Positions 35,910 through 46,779 are shown, numbered from the stretch's first letter. The stretch: 64,000 bases of DNA from Urophycis tenuis (GCA_036785325.1 JAXIVH010000015.1:3380984-3444983), one strand, 5' to 3'. Translations and numbers: made by a program. The notes: generated from the letters alone by a model not told the origin.

Positions 35910-35934
35910 ACGCCTCACTTCAACCAAAACCAAC

Positions 35935-35950
35935 GGTTCTTTTAAGAACC
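35935..35950 (+). terminator. Histone mRNA 3' stem-loop (H2B)
   Basis: GGTTCTTTTAAGAACC, the H2B-type stem, 25 bp after the stop. Confidence 0.95.
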
Positions 35951-38885
35951 ACCCAAACAACCATAATGGCTACTCCTGTTTGTCTGATTTACGATGCAAC
36001 CATCAAAGCCTGTAAAATAATAAAAATGGTAAACCCGTTGTCACAACATGCTTGATGTTTCGCTATAGATTACTTGTGTCTATTGCGAGTCTGGTCGTGA
36101 CACATTGGTGCACACACGTGTACACACGTGTGTGCACCAATGTGGACCAGTGGATTCACTATCAATTTTGATTTTACTATCAAATGCAGCTAAACGAACA
36201 GGGCACAGCTCTGCTCAATGCAGAGCGATCAATATTTATATATATATATATTGTATATATATATGCTTATATATTTTAGATATTTCTTATTTATTTTCTT
36301 ATGCTTATATATTTTATATATCATGCTTTTTTATATGCTTATATATTTTTTATATGCTTATATATTATATATATTTTTATATATTTTATACGCTTATATA
36401 TTTTCACAATGAATCGTTTCACAATGAATCTGTTAGCCAGCAGCCATTAAACGTTAGAAAATTGTCACCTACATTAACCATGTTGGTTAATGGGCCTCCC
36501 AATAGAATAATAATGAAGAGGACATATTGCAGAGGAGTAAATACATGCATGAGTCAGAAAATGCATGGACAAATGTATACAACAATGTTATTGTCATCGC
36601 TACCTTGGACACATTGAGATAGTAGGTTTATTTTGTTATAGTAATACTTGGCAAACAAGGCAAAATTGGACAATCCATTCCTGCCCCAACATCCCTTATT
36701 AGACCCTGGATGGAAGGCAATTGTAGATTGCCAAGTCCACGCCTCCTCACACGCACAGCCTCCCTATCAACCAACCTCTCCTTTCCCTGGTGTCCATACC
36801 TGAGCATTAGGAACAACATCAAGAGATGCAGGCCCAAGAAGGAGATACCATTGATAAGTGTCTGCTACAAGAAGCAAGTCCCCCCCCCCCCCCCCACAGT
36901 CGCTCAACCTGACAGATACCCCCATCATCATTCCATCTATTATAGTCTGTTTATAGCTTATATACATATATAATATATACTGTACCATAGTTATTTAATC
37001 ACCACTGATGCACTTCTGGTTAGATGCTATCTGCATTTCGTTGCTCTGTACTTGTACATGGGCAATGACAATAAAGTTGAATCTAACCTAATCTAATCTA
37101 TTGGTCAATAAGCCCCAACAGCCTGAACAAGCTCCTGCAAAGGATTGTGGCAAACAATCAGCAAAAGCAATGATGACATAATTGCCATCGGGCTCCACAA
37201 GGCGGGGTTCATGAAAAACAGGATGACACTTGGATGACACAGGACGACACACTAAGAATTACCAGAGAAATTCAACAAGGTTTTATTACAAAGTGACCAT
37301 CGCTTGTGCTTTTATAAGCAGACACATAGCAGTGAGAGTGGGGGAGGCACCATCTGGCAGGTTCTCACCAGAACCAGCCCCCAGCCCTGCTCTCTCTTTG
37401 GAACGTACATCTCCATCATTTTTCATTCTCATCCCAGAGAGGGCCAGGCTGCCCAGTTTGCAGACAACCTCTGCTGTAAAAGAAAAAGGGTCATGTTAAA
37501 TGTTTACATCCTCTCCCGCTGCACCTTGCCTGCACAAAGCCAGCCCGAAGACCTATGAAGACAGACAGCCAACAAGAGAATAGCTTTAGAAAAGGGCTTG
37601 TAGCCCTGACCTTTCCATACAAGCACCAAGCCTCTGTAGTGAGTCCTTCTCTCCGGATTAACTTCAGACAGAAGTTTAGCTGAGAAAGGAGAAAGGATGG
37701 TTTGGTTTTATCTTGGATCTGCCTCTTTTGACATTTGCAGCTGATATTCAGATGCAGTCTGGTATAGGGTGTAGTTTTAAACTATTTGGTGTCATTGTAA
37801 TGACAATAACATATCTCTCACCAATTCAGAGTGTTTATGAAACTTCGTTTGAAGTTGTTCTCTTGCCTTCTCATCCTTAGAGCCTAGTCTTAGCTTACCT
37901 CACAAGTCTTTCTGTTCCCAGGACACAGGAGAGGGCCTCTGCATCGCAGTCACTTTGATAATGCTTGTTTTAGTTTGTGGTGGCCTTTCACGTCTTGGTG
38001 TTTTTAAATGAGCTAAGCTATGATGTCTTTATCATTCATGATTTAAGATATTTGTTAGATAGACCATACACTACCTACCCAGGGGACTGTCATGTCGTTT
38101 GTATAAAACTGCTCTGTGTATAGCACTTTGAGCTATTTGGGGTAGGCGTTGATAGGCTTGCCTCATACAGAGGGTCATTATAATTTCCGGTGTAGGATTG
38201 CTAATGTACATCTTGTTTTATCTCTGTCAGCATCTGACAAAATGAATATTAAAACGTGTTATTTACAATAACACCACAAAACCATGCTTTGATATTGTGC
38301 TGAGTCCAGTCATTGCGACGCTTACCTGGTCATCGACCTTTTGACGAAGATATACTGGGAACAAACACGCCAAATATTAAAACCAGAGACAGAAAACAAC
38401 AAGAGTCACATTTGCAGTCGATAATAGTAAAGCACTATGAACATACTTGGTGAAAGCAATACAAGATATGTATTTTATACCCAATGCGGTGTGGAATAGG
38501 TGTGATGATCCCGGCTGCTACAGCAGAATCATCACCGCTAACGCGTGTGTTTACCAGCAACCAAATACGTTAATTTTTAACCTTAACTACAGACATACGG
38601 GACACGACGATCACTGTCAGCCGTTTGCAGGAAGACTGTCCTTTAAAAAGTCTATGTCCGAATTAACAAAGTCCTTGGGTGAGATTTAAAACAAATGTCA
38701 AAGTAATCTCATTGCCCAAAAAAAAAAAGCCACGTCGCGATAAAGGGGTTTTTATATATTTTCTCTGGCGCCACGACACATAAAACCTGGTAAGGTTCAA
38801 ATTGAACATGTGCTCTTATAGTTTATTTACGAGATGTGTCAAATATTGTCATCGTATGTGGATCGTAACATGATAAAATGAAGGA
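35951..38885. other. Long spacer between H2B and H1
   Basis: No gene recognised. It contains a perfect inverted repeat at about 36102-36140 (CATTGGTGCACACACGTGTA then TACACACGTGTGTGCACCAATG), an AT-rich tandem array of ATGCTTATATATTTT-like units at 36,230-36,400 and an L2-like LINE tail at 36.6-37.1 kb. Short open frames at 37.2-38.7 kb have no known domain. Confidence 0.45.
36640..37090 (+). mobile_element. L2-like LINE 3' end, strongly 5'-truncated
   Basis: It ends with CAATGACAATAAAGTTGAAT and CTAACCTAATCTAATCTA, the same tail as the LINE ending at 57,229. It has the C homopolymer (about 36880-36896) typical of the 3' UTR of these copies. A short coding trace (NNIKRCRPKKEIPLISVCY region) precedes it. 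Confidence 0.6.
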
Positions 38886-38887
38886 GG

Positions 38888-39034
38888 AAACACAAATGAG
38901 ATGATCGTTGTGCAGAGGAGAGAAAGGCGTCACTTGTTGAGTCTGTACGGTTCTCATTGTGTGTATAAGGACAGCCCACCGGCGTCCTCCAGCAATGTCT
39001 GATTCTGACTAACGCACCAGAACAACTCCTGAAG
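38888..39034 (+). promoter_or_regulatory. Histone H1 promoter with H1 box
   Basis: AAACACA at 38888-38894 is the H1-specific upstream box. A TATAAG element lies at 38964-38969, 66 bp before the ATG. Confidence 0.7.
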
Positions 39035-39661
39035 ATGGCTGAAGCTGTACCTGTCCCCGCTGCACCCGCCGCCCCGGCGAAAGCGACCAAGAAGAAGCCG
39101 GCAGCCAGGCCGAAAAAAGCCGGTCTCAGTGTCGGAGAGTTGATCCTCCAAGTCGTGTCCGCTTCTAAAGAGCGTCGCGGTGTTTCTTTGGCGGTGATGA
39201 AGAAGGAACTGCTTGCCCGTGGCTACGATGTGCAGAAGAACAACTCTCGTATCAAGCTCGCGCTGAAGAGCCTGGTGGTGAAGGACGTTCTTCTCCAGAC
39301 CAAAGGCACAGGTGCCTCCGGTTCCTTTAAACTGAACAATAAGAAGAAGGAGGCGACAAAGACCGCCATTAAGGCGAAGAAGCCCGCTACACCCAAGCCT
39401 GCCAAGACCGCTATCAAGAAAGCTACCGCTAAGTCTTCCCCAAAGAAGACGAAGAAACCCGCAGCCGCAGCTAAGAAGGCTCCTGCAAAGAAAAGCACCC
39501 CGAAGAAGTCTACGAAGGTGGTGTCCCAGAAGAAGACAAAGAGCCCTAAGAAGGCCAAGATCGCACCCAAAAAAACAACCAAGCCCGCTGCTAAAAAGTC
39601 ACCTAAAAAGAAGGTGGTCAAGCCCAAGGCGCCCAAGAAGGCAGCCCCCAAGAAGAAGTAG
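39035..39661 (+). CDS. Linker histone H1
   Basis: Linker histone that binds nucleosome entry/exit DNA and compacts chromatin. One exon encodes 208 residues. A short Ala/Pro/Lys tail precedes the winged-helix globular domain (about residues 27-100: GLSVGELILQVVSASKERRG, then IKLALKSLVVKDVLLQTKGT with GASGSFKLN). The C-terminal half is Lys/Ala/Pro-rich with SPKK, TPKK and SPKKAK motifs, targets for cyclin-dependent kinases and DNA minor-groove binding. The length is normal for fish somatic H1. It lies on the same strand as the core histones. Confidence 0.99.
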   Translation: MAEAVPVPAAPAAPAKATKKKPAARPKKAGLSVGELILQVVSASKERRGVSLAVMKKELLARGYDVQKNNSRIKLALKSLVVKDVLLQTKGTGASGSFKLNNKKKEATKTAIKAKKPATPKPAKTAIKKATAKSSPKKTKKPAAAAKKAPAKKSTPKKSTKVVSQKKTKSPKKAKIAPKKTTKPAAKKSPKKKVVKPKAPKKAAPKKK

Positions 39662-39696
39662 ATGTTCTCATTTGGTTTATGTTGAAAAACCCCAAC

Positions 39697-39712
39697 GGCT
39701 CTTTTAAGAGCC
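39697..39712 (+). terminator. Histone mRNA 3' stem-loop (H1)
   Basis: GGCTCTTTTAAGAGCC, 35 bp after the stop. A second partial TTTTAAGAGCC follows at 39722-39732. Confidence 0.95.
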
Positions 39713-40189
39713 AACTACTCATTTTAAGAGCCTGTTCTGATGTGTCATAGCTATTGGGCTGCTGCCTGAATGCCTAAAGCATAAATAGTATTGTCTTATT
39801 TTGTACGTATCCAGATTAGATGGAGCCCATATTCCATTTTAACATGATATTGTATGATCGTGAGGGTGGTAAATTGTTATTTTGCCTCAAAATAAGACTA
39901 TTTTGGAGAAGTGTCCTGTTTTGCCACACGTATACTTCTCTGCGTCCTGGGGACGGGACACTTGTCTGAATGTGTGGAGCTCTGCGAGGGCAGTGGTTGA
40001 GAGGGTTTAGCTTCTCGGGGACCAATGGTAACGCTGATAACGCTACCGTAGCGGCGTGTGTGTGTGTGTGTGGCTCCGTTTGAGCAGCTGACTTTTTTTC
40101 TATGTCCGAGCCACAGCGGCTTCTCGCTTGAATGTTTATAGTGATTGAATTTCAGCCCTGGCAGTGGGTTCACTGGAGAGGATGAGTAA

Positions 40190-40492
40190 CCGAGCCCGAC
40201 GGTACCCGACGAGCCGGGTCGGGCTCGGTCACATCTTCGCGATTTGTAGTTAATCCGCGCATGTCGCGCTCATCTGTTTGTTGACATTTCGAAATGTCTT
40301 GCAGTTCCTTAATAAAGGCGGGCTTTCATAAACACAGACGTAAATGTGTCATTAGTAATTAAGAAATAGACTTTAAATGTGTCTGCTCGGACATAAAAAG
40401 CTTAATATCTGTCGGGTTAGATGACTTTTCTGTCGGACGCGGGCTGGGCTAGGACAGAAAATTCCGACCCGATCCGCACTCTAGTCCAATGG
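40190..40492. repeat. Putative MITE with terminal hairpin
   Basis: At its left edge CGAGCCCGAC (about 40193) pairs with GTCGGGCTCG (about 40219-40228). The segment ends with CGACCCGATCCGCACTCTAG, which has the look of a terminal repeat. Similar GC-rich CCCGAC/GTCGGG segments occur in dispersed fish MITEs, but no target duplication could be fixed. Confidence 0.35.
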
Positions 40493-40839
40493 CAACTTTA
40501 CTCTACTGTTCTTAGTAATTTGGAGTTTTAGAGTTGAGGCAACATGCTTTTACTTTTCATGTTTCTTCCGTGGTGGTACGCCGATCAATGTATATAGTGG
40601 TGTTTGCATTAAGATAATTCAGTAAACGGATGTGCATGTGGAAAGTGACATCATACACCGTCGTTAACGAGGAAGTATGGCCCAGTACTATAAACACAGT
40701 ATCTTTTTCGTACCCTGTGTATTGGTGGCTTTGATAGCATAAGCAAGCTGATATATGATATATTCTGGTGTCAATGGTAAAATAACAATAAGTAACACCG
40801 GAAGCATGTAGTTTGTTGTATTGAAGAGGGTGACAAGGG

Positions 40840-41000
40840 TGAATACAGGATATGTTGTGGGCAACCTTGTCTCTTGGTGTGAGCTGAACCATTTGCAGCT
40901 CAATGGAACAAAGACAAAGGAGCCCCCGCTGACACGGACCCTTATCCACTCCCCCCAAAGTCACCACACATCACATTTATTTATTAAGATATACTGCCCA
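40840..41000 (+). mobile_element. Small LINE reverse-transcriptase fragment
   Basis: The trace NLVSWCELNHLQLNGTKTKE corresponds to the segment following the F/YADD motif in L2/Rex-like reverse transcriptases. Flanking coding sequence is lost. Confidence 0.45.
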
Positions 41001-41255
41001 TATTTTTTTTGCACAAATTGTATATTGTAAATATTGTTATTTTACTTTTACTTTATTTATTTACTCACGCAGTACTTCCATTGTACTTTTTAATTGCGCA
41101 CTAATATACCACGGCAAAAATCTTGTATGTTAAAAAAAAAACGTGGCAATAAATCGATCCTGTATTTCTGTCTTTCTGTCTGAAGCCAAATGGGGAGGGG
41201 AGAAAGGGGCGGAACTTGAGTGCTGTCTTTGCTATATACCCCCGCGTGACTTGTC

Positions 41256-41353
41256 AGCGACCAATCAGCGTACGCAGGTTCTCCGGGGCTGGCTATATAA
41301 ACTAGGATGAACGCAATGTACTTTACACTTATCTGCAAAGATACATCCTTAGA
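41256..41353 (+). promoter_or_regulatory. Histone H3 promoter
   Basis: ACCAATCAG (CCAAT box) at about 41260-41268 and TATATAA at 41294-41300, 54 bp before the ATG. Confidence 0.75.
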
Positions 41354-41764
41354 ATGGCCAGAACCAAACAGACTGCTCGCAAGTCCACCGGTGGTAAGGC
41401 GCCCAGGAAGCAGCTCGCTACCAAGGCTGCCCGTAAGAGCGCCCCAGCAACCGGTGGCGTGAAGAAGCCCCATCGTTACAGGCCGGGCACCGTGGCCCTC
41501 AGAGAGATCCGGCGTTACCAGAAGTCAACCGAGTTGTTGATCCGTAAGCTCCCGTTCCAGCGCCTGGTAAGGGAAATCGCACAGGACTTCAAGACCGATC
41601 TCCGCTTCCAGAGCTCTGCAATCATGGCTCTTCAGGAGGCCAGCGAGGCTTACCTGGTCGGCCTGTTCGAGGATACCAACCTGTGCGCCATCCACGCCAA
41701 GAGGGTCACCATCATGCCCAAAGACATCCAGCTGGCCCGCCGTATTCGCGGAGAACGTGCTTAA
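41354..41764 (+). CDS. Histone H3 (H3.2-type, replication-dependent)
   Basis: Core histone H3. One exon of 136 codons starts MARTKQTARKSTGGKAPRKQ and ends RRIRGERA. Ala31, Ser87, Met90, Ser96 and Cys110 identify it as H3.2-like rather than H3.3 (which has Ser31, Ala87 and Gly90). Residue 89 is Ile, as in H3.3, where H3.2 commonly has Val. It is intronless, ends in a stem-loop and lies between H1 and H2A on the same strand. Confidence 0.99.
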   Translation: MARTKQTARKSTGGKAPRKQLATKAARKSAPATGGVKKPHRYRPGTVALREIRRYQKSTELLIRKLPFQRLVREIAQDFKTDLRFQSSAIMALQEASEAYLVGLFEDTNLCAIHAKRVTIMPKDIQLARRIRGERA

Positions 41765-41792
41765 ATCGATCTGACTAACTACTCCCCCAAAA

Positions 41793-41808
41793 GGCTCTTT
41801 TAAGAGCC
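41793..41808 (+). terminator. Histone mRNA 3' stem-loop (H3)
   Basis: GGCTCTTTTAAGAGCC, 28 bp after the stop. Confidence 0.95.
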
Positions 41809-42560
41809 ACCTACCTCCCTAAAGGCTTCCTCTAATTCATCGTATTTCGCATTGGGCTAAAGATGGAAACATTTAATCGACGCTCAGTCGTACTTTGGTA
41901 GTGGCCAGTATCATTGCGTTGGTTAACCGTTTCTTAAATAGACAACCAGTACTATGTTCGAAGCTAAAGATTCAAAAACATGACTGATCCAATTAACTAC
42001 TAGATCCCTACAAGATCTATGTCGGAATGACGAAAGGTGGTCCTTAATCGTATCGTATGCATTATGTTGAGTTTGTTATATACGTATATATGTTCTTACT
42101 TTATTAGCAGCAAACTTTATATGATAAATGTACTCTTTGCAACTCGCTTTGGATGAAAGCGTCTGCTAAAGCCGAATTGTACTGTTTGTTATATGATGCT
42201 TTAAAAACATTAGAAATGAAAACATGTGATTATATCAACAGTAGTTACAATGAAGGGGAGGTACATCTACAATGTTGGATTGACGAAAGATGGTCCTAAA
42301 ATGTACATAATGTGTTTTAAGATGACGTATACATGATGTTGACGGTATACTGTTATGATGCTTTGAAAACATTGGATCATATCAACAGTTTGGTTGAAAC
42401 CAATTATACTGTACCGTTTCCGTTGTATAGGTCCCAGCATGAGCAACAACGTTTATTTTTGTTTTTCTAACATACACTAGGAATTTCTTACTTTTGAACG
42501 GGCACAATTTAGCTTTAAGGTGTAAAACTGCCACCTCTTGGGCGTAAAAGTCTGCATTAG
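41809..42560. other. H3-H2A spacer
   Basis: No gene. At about 42138-42172 ACTCGCTTTGGATGAAAGCG followed by TCTGCTAAAG matches a short conserved tail common to many dispersed fish repeats; the reverse complement of a related sequence occurs at 53.6 kb. Confidence 0.45.
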
Positions 42561-42679
42561 CCGTGATTGGTCCTTTCGGTTGACATATCAGCTGGCCAAT
42601 GAGAAGGCTCCTAGGCCATATATATAAGTGTGCCGCCCCAGTATCCGTATTCAACCGTTCTTTCATAGCCAAGCGAAAC
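42561..42679 (+). promoter_or_regulatory. Histone H2A promoter
   Basis: ATTGG (inverted CCAAT) at about 42566, CCAAT at 42596-42600 and TATATATAA at 42619-42627 precede the ATG at 42680. Confidence 0.75.
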
Positions 42680-43063
42680 ATGTCTGGAAGAGGCAAGACC
42701 GGTGGTAAAGCTAGAGCTAAGGCGAAGACCCGCTCTTCCCGAGCCGGGCTTCAGTTCCCCGTCGGCCGTGTGCACAGGCTGCTCCGTAAGGGTAACTACG
42801 CCCAGCGCGTCGGAGCTGGCGCTCCGGTCTACTTGGCGGCGGTGCTCGAGTATCTAACTGCTGAGATCTTGGAGTTGGCAGGAAATGCTGCCCGCGACAA
42901 CAAGAAGACTCGCATCATTCCCCGCCATCTGCAGCTGGCCGTCCGTAACGACGAGGAGCTCAACAAACTGCTTGGCGGAGTAACCATCGCTCAGGGCGGT
43001 GTGTTGCCCAACATCCAGGCCGTACTTCTGCCCAAGAAGACCGAGAAGCCCGCCAAGAAGTAA
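42680..43063 (+). CDS. Histone H2A
   Basis: Core histone H2A, partner of H2B. One exon of 127 residues, MSGRGKTGGKARAKAKTRSS to LLPKKTEKPAKK. The acidic-patch residues (AAVLEYLTAEILELAGN and NDEELNKLLGG) are intact. There is no SQ-E/D-Y tail, so it is not H2A.X. The ATG at 42680 is used because the upstream in-frame ATG at 42599 precedes the TATA box. This is the last gene of the cluster in the window; no divergent H2B partner is present, unlike in mammals. Confidence 0.99.
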   Translation: MSGRGKTGGKARAKAKTRSSRAGLQFPVGRVHRLLRKGNYAQRVGAGAPVYLAAVLEYLTAEILELAGNAARDNKKTRIIPRHLQLAVRNDEELNKLLGGVTIAQGGVLPNIQAVLLPKKTEKPAKK

Positions 43064-43086
43064 ACACAACTTGTATTGTAAACAAA

Positions 43087-43102
43087 GGCTCTTTTAAGAG
43101 CC
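43087..43102 (+). terminator. Histone mRNA 3' stem-loop (H2A)
   Basis: GGCTCTTTTAAGAGCC, 23 bp after the stop. Confidence 0.95.
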
Positions 43103-43884
43103 AAACACCTTATTCTAGAGCTAGCCTATATCTTATATTTTCATGCTTTAATCGCATTTCTCAAATTGTATAATTTTAAATACACACTAAAGTATGACTA
43201 CATAGAATCTCCTGCATGATTTACGTTGATTTGTAGACGCTGGAGAAGTTTTTCTACACAAATTTGTATTCACTGTTCCAAACGGCCTCTATATTCTTGG
43301 GTTGTCAGATCATGACTAGGAAAGGCTACATTTGTTTACATTGCGTGTATCCTACCCAGGGCTAAGTGGGCTGTATATGGTGCATAAGCAGCTGCGCAGC
43401 TCCATTACCACAAAATGCAACACCTTCTCAAACACGCATCATAATATTGTCTAGTCCTGAGGCTAAAAGAATTTCCCGAAACTGCTTTTCCAACATTCCA
43501 TTTCAACATTCAAAATTGGTTTGCTGGAATTCAGTTCAGTTCCAATTCAGGCTCTCAGGCTTGAGAAACTATCTCCCAACTGTTGCAGACCAACACTACA
43601 GGGTCCTATTCAAAGGAGCTTTATCTGCAGGAATTTGGCACATTTAAGTAGTAAATAAATTCACATTTTCTAATCTAAATATCTAAAATGTTATTACAAA
43701 TATAGAAAGAAGTATTTCCAGTACTATAATTTACAGTGATCAGTTATATCAGTAATATTGCAAAATGAAAATTATTTTGAAGAAAAAGTACCAACATAAT
43801 AAAAGAGGAAAGAAAAAGCTTTAAAAAGGGTTGTATGGACTATCTGAAAACATTGCAGAGGCACCAATTTAATCATTCTATTTA
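43103..43884. other. Unassigned sequence after the histone cluster
   Basis: AT-rich; no gene or repeat family recognised before the mariner end. Confidence 0.4.
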
Positions 43885-44481
43885 TAGGTGCATCTCAATA
43901 AATTAGAATATCAAACAATTATTTTATTTCAGTATTTCAATTCAAAAAGTGAAACTCAAATATTACATAGATTCATTACACACACTGACATATTTCAAGT
44001 GTCTGATTATGGCTAGATTATGGCTTACAGCTAATGAAAACCAAAACCTCAGTATCTCAGAAAATGTGAATATTGTAAACTCATGATGTCACACTCTAAT
44101 CAGCTAAATAACTCAAAACATCTGCAAAGGTTTCCTCACCCTTTAAATTGTCTCTCAGTCGGGTTCAGTGGGCTACACAATCAATGGGAAGACTTTTGAC
44201 TTGACCAGAAGGCAGTCATTGACAGCCTCCATAAGGAGGGTAAGCCACAAAAGGTTATTGCTAAAGAAGCTGGCTGCTGCTGGAGTGCTGTATCCAAGCA
44301 TATTAATGGAAAGCTGAGTGGAAGGAAAAAGTGAAAAGAAAGATGCACACGCAACAGGGATAATCGCAGCCTTGGAAGGATTGCAACGCAAAGTCCATTC
44401 AAGAATTCGGAGGAGATGCACTAGGAGTGGACTGCGGCTGGAGTCAGTGCTTTAAGAGCCACCACACACAGCTTGGACAGG

Positions 44482-44867
44482 TGTCACGCCAACGCCTCCC
44501 CCTCTACCTCGATCGGCGTCGCCTGGCTGTTGATCACCGGTCCTGGCACTACAACCCCCAGAATCCCCGGTGATCATTAGCAGCCACCTGTGTCTGATTC
44601 CCAATGTGTCTCACCTGTGTCTTGTTTGTTTCCCTATTTAACCTCGTGTCTCCTGTCTCCCCTTTGTGAGTGGTTGCGTGTATTGTGTTGTATGTTTATT
44701 GTGTATTGAAGATATGGACGTACTCCTGTCTTGGCTATTTGGTTGACGCACACATCTCGCTGTGTGCGCCTGTGCCGGTTTCGTCCGGCACTTGAATTAA
44801 ACTCTCTGTTATACCGTTTACGCTGCTTGGTCTTGCTCTTGTCTCCGCCCAACCCCGTATTGTCACA
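44482..44867 (+). repeat. 5' LTR
   Basis: 386 bp, TG...CA. It includes a candidate poly(A) signal region (GAATTAAACTC near 44795). It matches the 3' LTR with only scattered differences, for example CTCGTGTCTCC versus CTCCTGTCTCC. Confidence 0.95.
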
Positions 44868-44883
44868 GAACCACTCACCACCG

Positions 44884-46779
44884 ATGGAGACAGCGGACCA
44901 GGCAGCGGAGGAGCCCACGCTTGCCTCCGTGCTCAAGCGGCTCCCTACCATCGAGGTATTGGAGCAGCGGATGGCGAGCACGGAGGAACTGCTCCGTGAG
45001 CTTCGCCGGCACTTGCCGGCGACGAGTGGCGCCGCCTCCGACGCCGCAAGTGGAGGAGGTCCAGCCCCAGCAGAGGCAGCGGAGGAGGCACTGCTCCGTG
45101 AGCTTCTCCGGCCCTTACCGGCGACGAGTTGCGCCGCCTTCGACGCCGCGAATGGAGGAGTCCCAGCCCCGGCAGAGAGGGATCCATACGGGGGCGCCCG
45201 TTTGGCACGGGGGGGACCGCGGTCTGCGAGACGGGCCACCAAGCCTCAGAACGGGCCAGCTGAGGTCAACCCGTTCTGGGGAACCCGTCTGGCATTCGGA
45301 GAACCGCAGTCTGCGAGACGGGCCACCACGCCTCAGAACGGGCCAGCTGAGGCCAACCCGTTCTGGGGAACCCCTCTGACATTAGGAGAACCGCGGTCGG
45401 CGAGACGGTCCACCAAGCCTCAGAACGGGCCAGCTGAGGCCAACCCGTTCTGGGGAACCCGTCTGGCATTCGGAGGACCGCGGTCTGCGAGACGGGCCAC
45501 CAAGCCTCAGAACGGGCCAGCTGAGGCCAACCCGTTCTGGGGAACACCTCTGACATTCGGAGAACCGCGGTCGGCGAGACGGGCCACCAAGCCTCAGAAC
45601 GGGCCAGCTGAGGCCAACCCTTTCTGGGGAACCCGTCTGGCATTCGGAGGACCGCGGTCTGCGAGACGGGCCACCAAACCTGCGGCTCCGCTGTACAGCC
45701 AGGCCGCCGCTGGGCCGCAGCGCCCTCCTGTCTGCGCTGGGCCGCAGCGGCTTCCTGTCTCCGCCGCTCCGCCGCAGCGGCTTCCTGTCTCCGCCGCTCC
45801 GCCACAGCGGCCTCCTGTTTCCGCAGCTGGGCCACAGCGGCCTCCTGTCTGCACCGCTGGGCCGCAGAGGCCTCCTGTCTCCGCCGCTCCGCCGCAGCGG
45901 CCTCCTGTCGCCACCGCTGGGCCGCAGCTGTCCCCAGTTGGGGACGTCCGTCCGACGCCCGCTCCACGCACGCAGGTGGCTGTCCGTCCGACGCCGCCTG
46001 AGTCTGCGGCCGCTCCGGAGACCCCGCCGCCTGAGTCTGCGGCCGCTCCGGAGACCCCGCCGCCTGAGCCTGCGGCCGCTCCGGAGGCCCCGCCGCCTGA
46101 GCCTGCGGCCGCTCCGGAGGCCCCGCCGCCTGAGCCTGCGGCCGCTCCGGAGGCCCCGCCGCCTGAGCCTGCGGCCGCTCCGGAGGCCCCGCCGCCTGAG
46201 CCTGCGGCCGCTCCGGAGGCCCCGCCGCCTGAGCCTGCGGCCGCTCCGGAGGCCCCGCCGCCTGAGCCTGCGGCCGCTCCGGAGGCCCCGCCGCCTGAGC
46301 CTGCGGCCGCTCCGGAGGCCCCGCCGCCTGAGCCTGCGGCCGCTCCGGAGGCCCCGCCGCCAGATTCTCCTGAGCCTGCGGCCGCTCCGGAGGCCCCGCC
46401 GCCAGATTCTCCTGAGCCTGCGGCCGCCCCGGAGGCCCCGCCGCCAGATTCTTCAGCCCCCCCTGAGGCCCTTGTCCCAGCGGCAGTTCAGGATTCCAGG
46501 GGGTTCTGCCTTCACCACCGGCCTCCGGAAGGCCCGCGCCCCCGCCGCCGGCCTCCGGAAGGCCCGCGCCCCCGCCGCCGGCCTCCGGAGGGCCCGCGCC
46601 CCCCGCCGCCGGTCTCCAGAGGGATGCCGCCTGACGTTCCCTGCTCCGCTCCTGGTAGCCCTCCTGGTGGGCGACGCCGCGCGTCAGGAGACGCGCCTCA
46701 GGAGACGCGCCTCAGGGGGGGGGGTACTGTCACGCCAACGCCTCCCCCTCTACCTCGATCGGCGTCGCCTGGCTGTTGA
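44884..46779 (+). CDS. Repeat-rich Pro/Ala-rich ORF of the LTR element (631 aa), unknown function
   Basis: The frame opens at an ATG 17 bp after the 5' LTR (METADQAAEEPTLASVLKRL) and ends inside the 3' LTR. Residues about 1-95 are acidic/helical with LLRELRR repeats. Then come about 5.5 copies of a 29-residue unit (RRATKPQNGPAEANPFWGT), about nine PPQRPPVSAA-like units, about thirteen 11-residue PPPEPAAAPEA units and several PPEGPRPRR units. No retroviral domain is recognised. It may be a relic gag-like structural ORF whose body was replaced by tandem repeats. The long open frame is partly favoured by the codon-multiple repeat units, so translation is not proven. Confidence 0.55.
   Translation: METADQAAEEPTLASVLKRLPTIEVLEQRMASTEELLRELRRHLPATSGAASDAASGGGPAPAEAAEEALLRELLRPLPATSCAAFDAANGGVPAPAERDPYGGARLARGGPRSARRATKPQNGPAEVNPFWGTRLAFGEPQSARRATTPQNGPAEANPFWGTPLTLGEPRSARRSTKPQNGPAEANPFWGTRLAFGGPRSARRATKPQNGPAEANPFWGTPLTFGEPRSARRATKPQNGPAEANPFWGTRLAFGGPRSARRATKPAAPLYSQAAAGPQRPPVCAGPQRLPVSAAPPQRLPVSAAPPQRPPVSAAGPQRPPVCTAGPQRPPVSAAPPQRPPVATAGPQLSPVGDVRPTPAPRTQVAVRPTPPESAAAPETPPPESAAAPETPPPEPAAAPEAPPPEPAAAPEAPPPEPAAAPEAPPPEPAAAPEAPPPEPAAAPEAPPPEPAAAPEAPPPEPAAAPEAPPPEPAAAPEAPPPEPAAAPEAPPPDSPEPAAAPEAPPPDSPEPAAAPEAPPPDSSAPPEALVPAAVQDSRGFCLHHRPPEGPRPRRRPPEGPRPRRRPPEGPRPPPPVSRGMPPDVPCSAPGSPPGGRRRASGDAPQETRLRGGGTVTPTPPPLPRSASPGC

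Larger units (their letters stand above)
39733..41255. other. Spacer between H1 and H3
   Basis: No host gene recognised. It contains a short (GT)n at about 40054-40072, the hairpin-bearing repeat at 40.2-40.5 kb and a LINE fragment at 40.8-41.0 kb. Confidence 0.45.

Noticed and set aside
39223..39714. 163-codon minus-strand hydrophobic frame that looks like a membrane protein
   Set aside because: Reverse complement of H1 lysine codons (AAG read as CTT/TTC), giving false Leu/Phe segments.
46006..46460. Regular 33-bp units resembling a CRISPR array
   Set aside because: The units are contiguous without unique spacers, lie inside an ORF of an LTR element, and the genome is eukaryotic.
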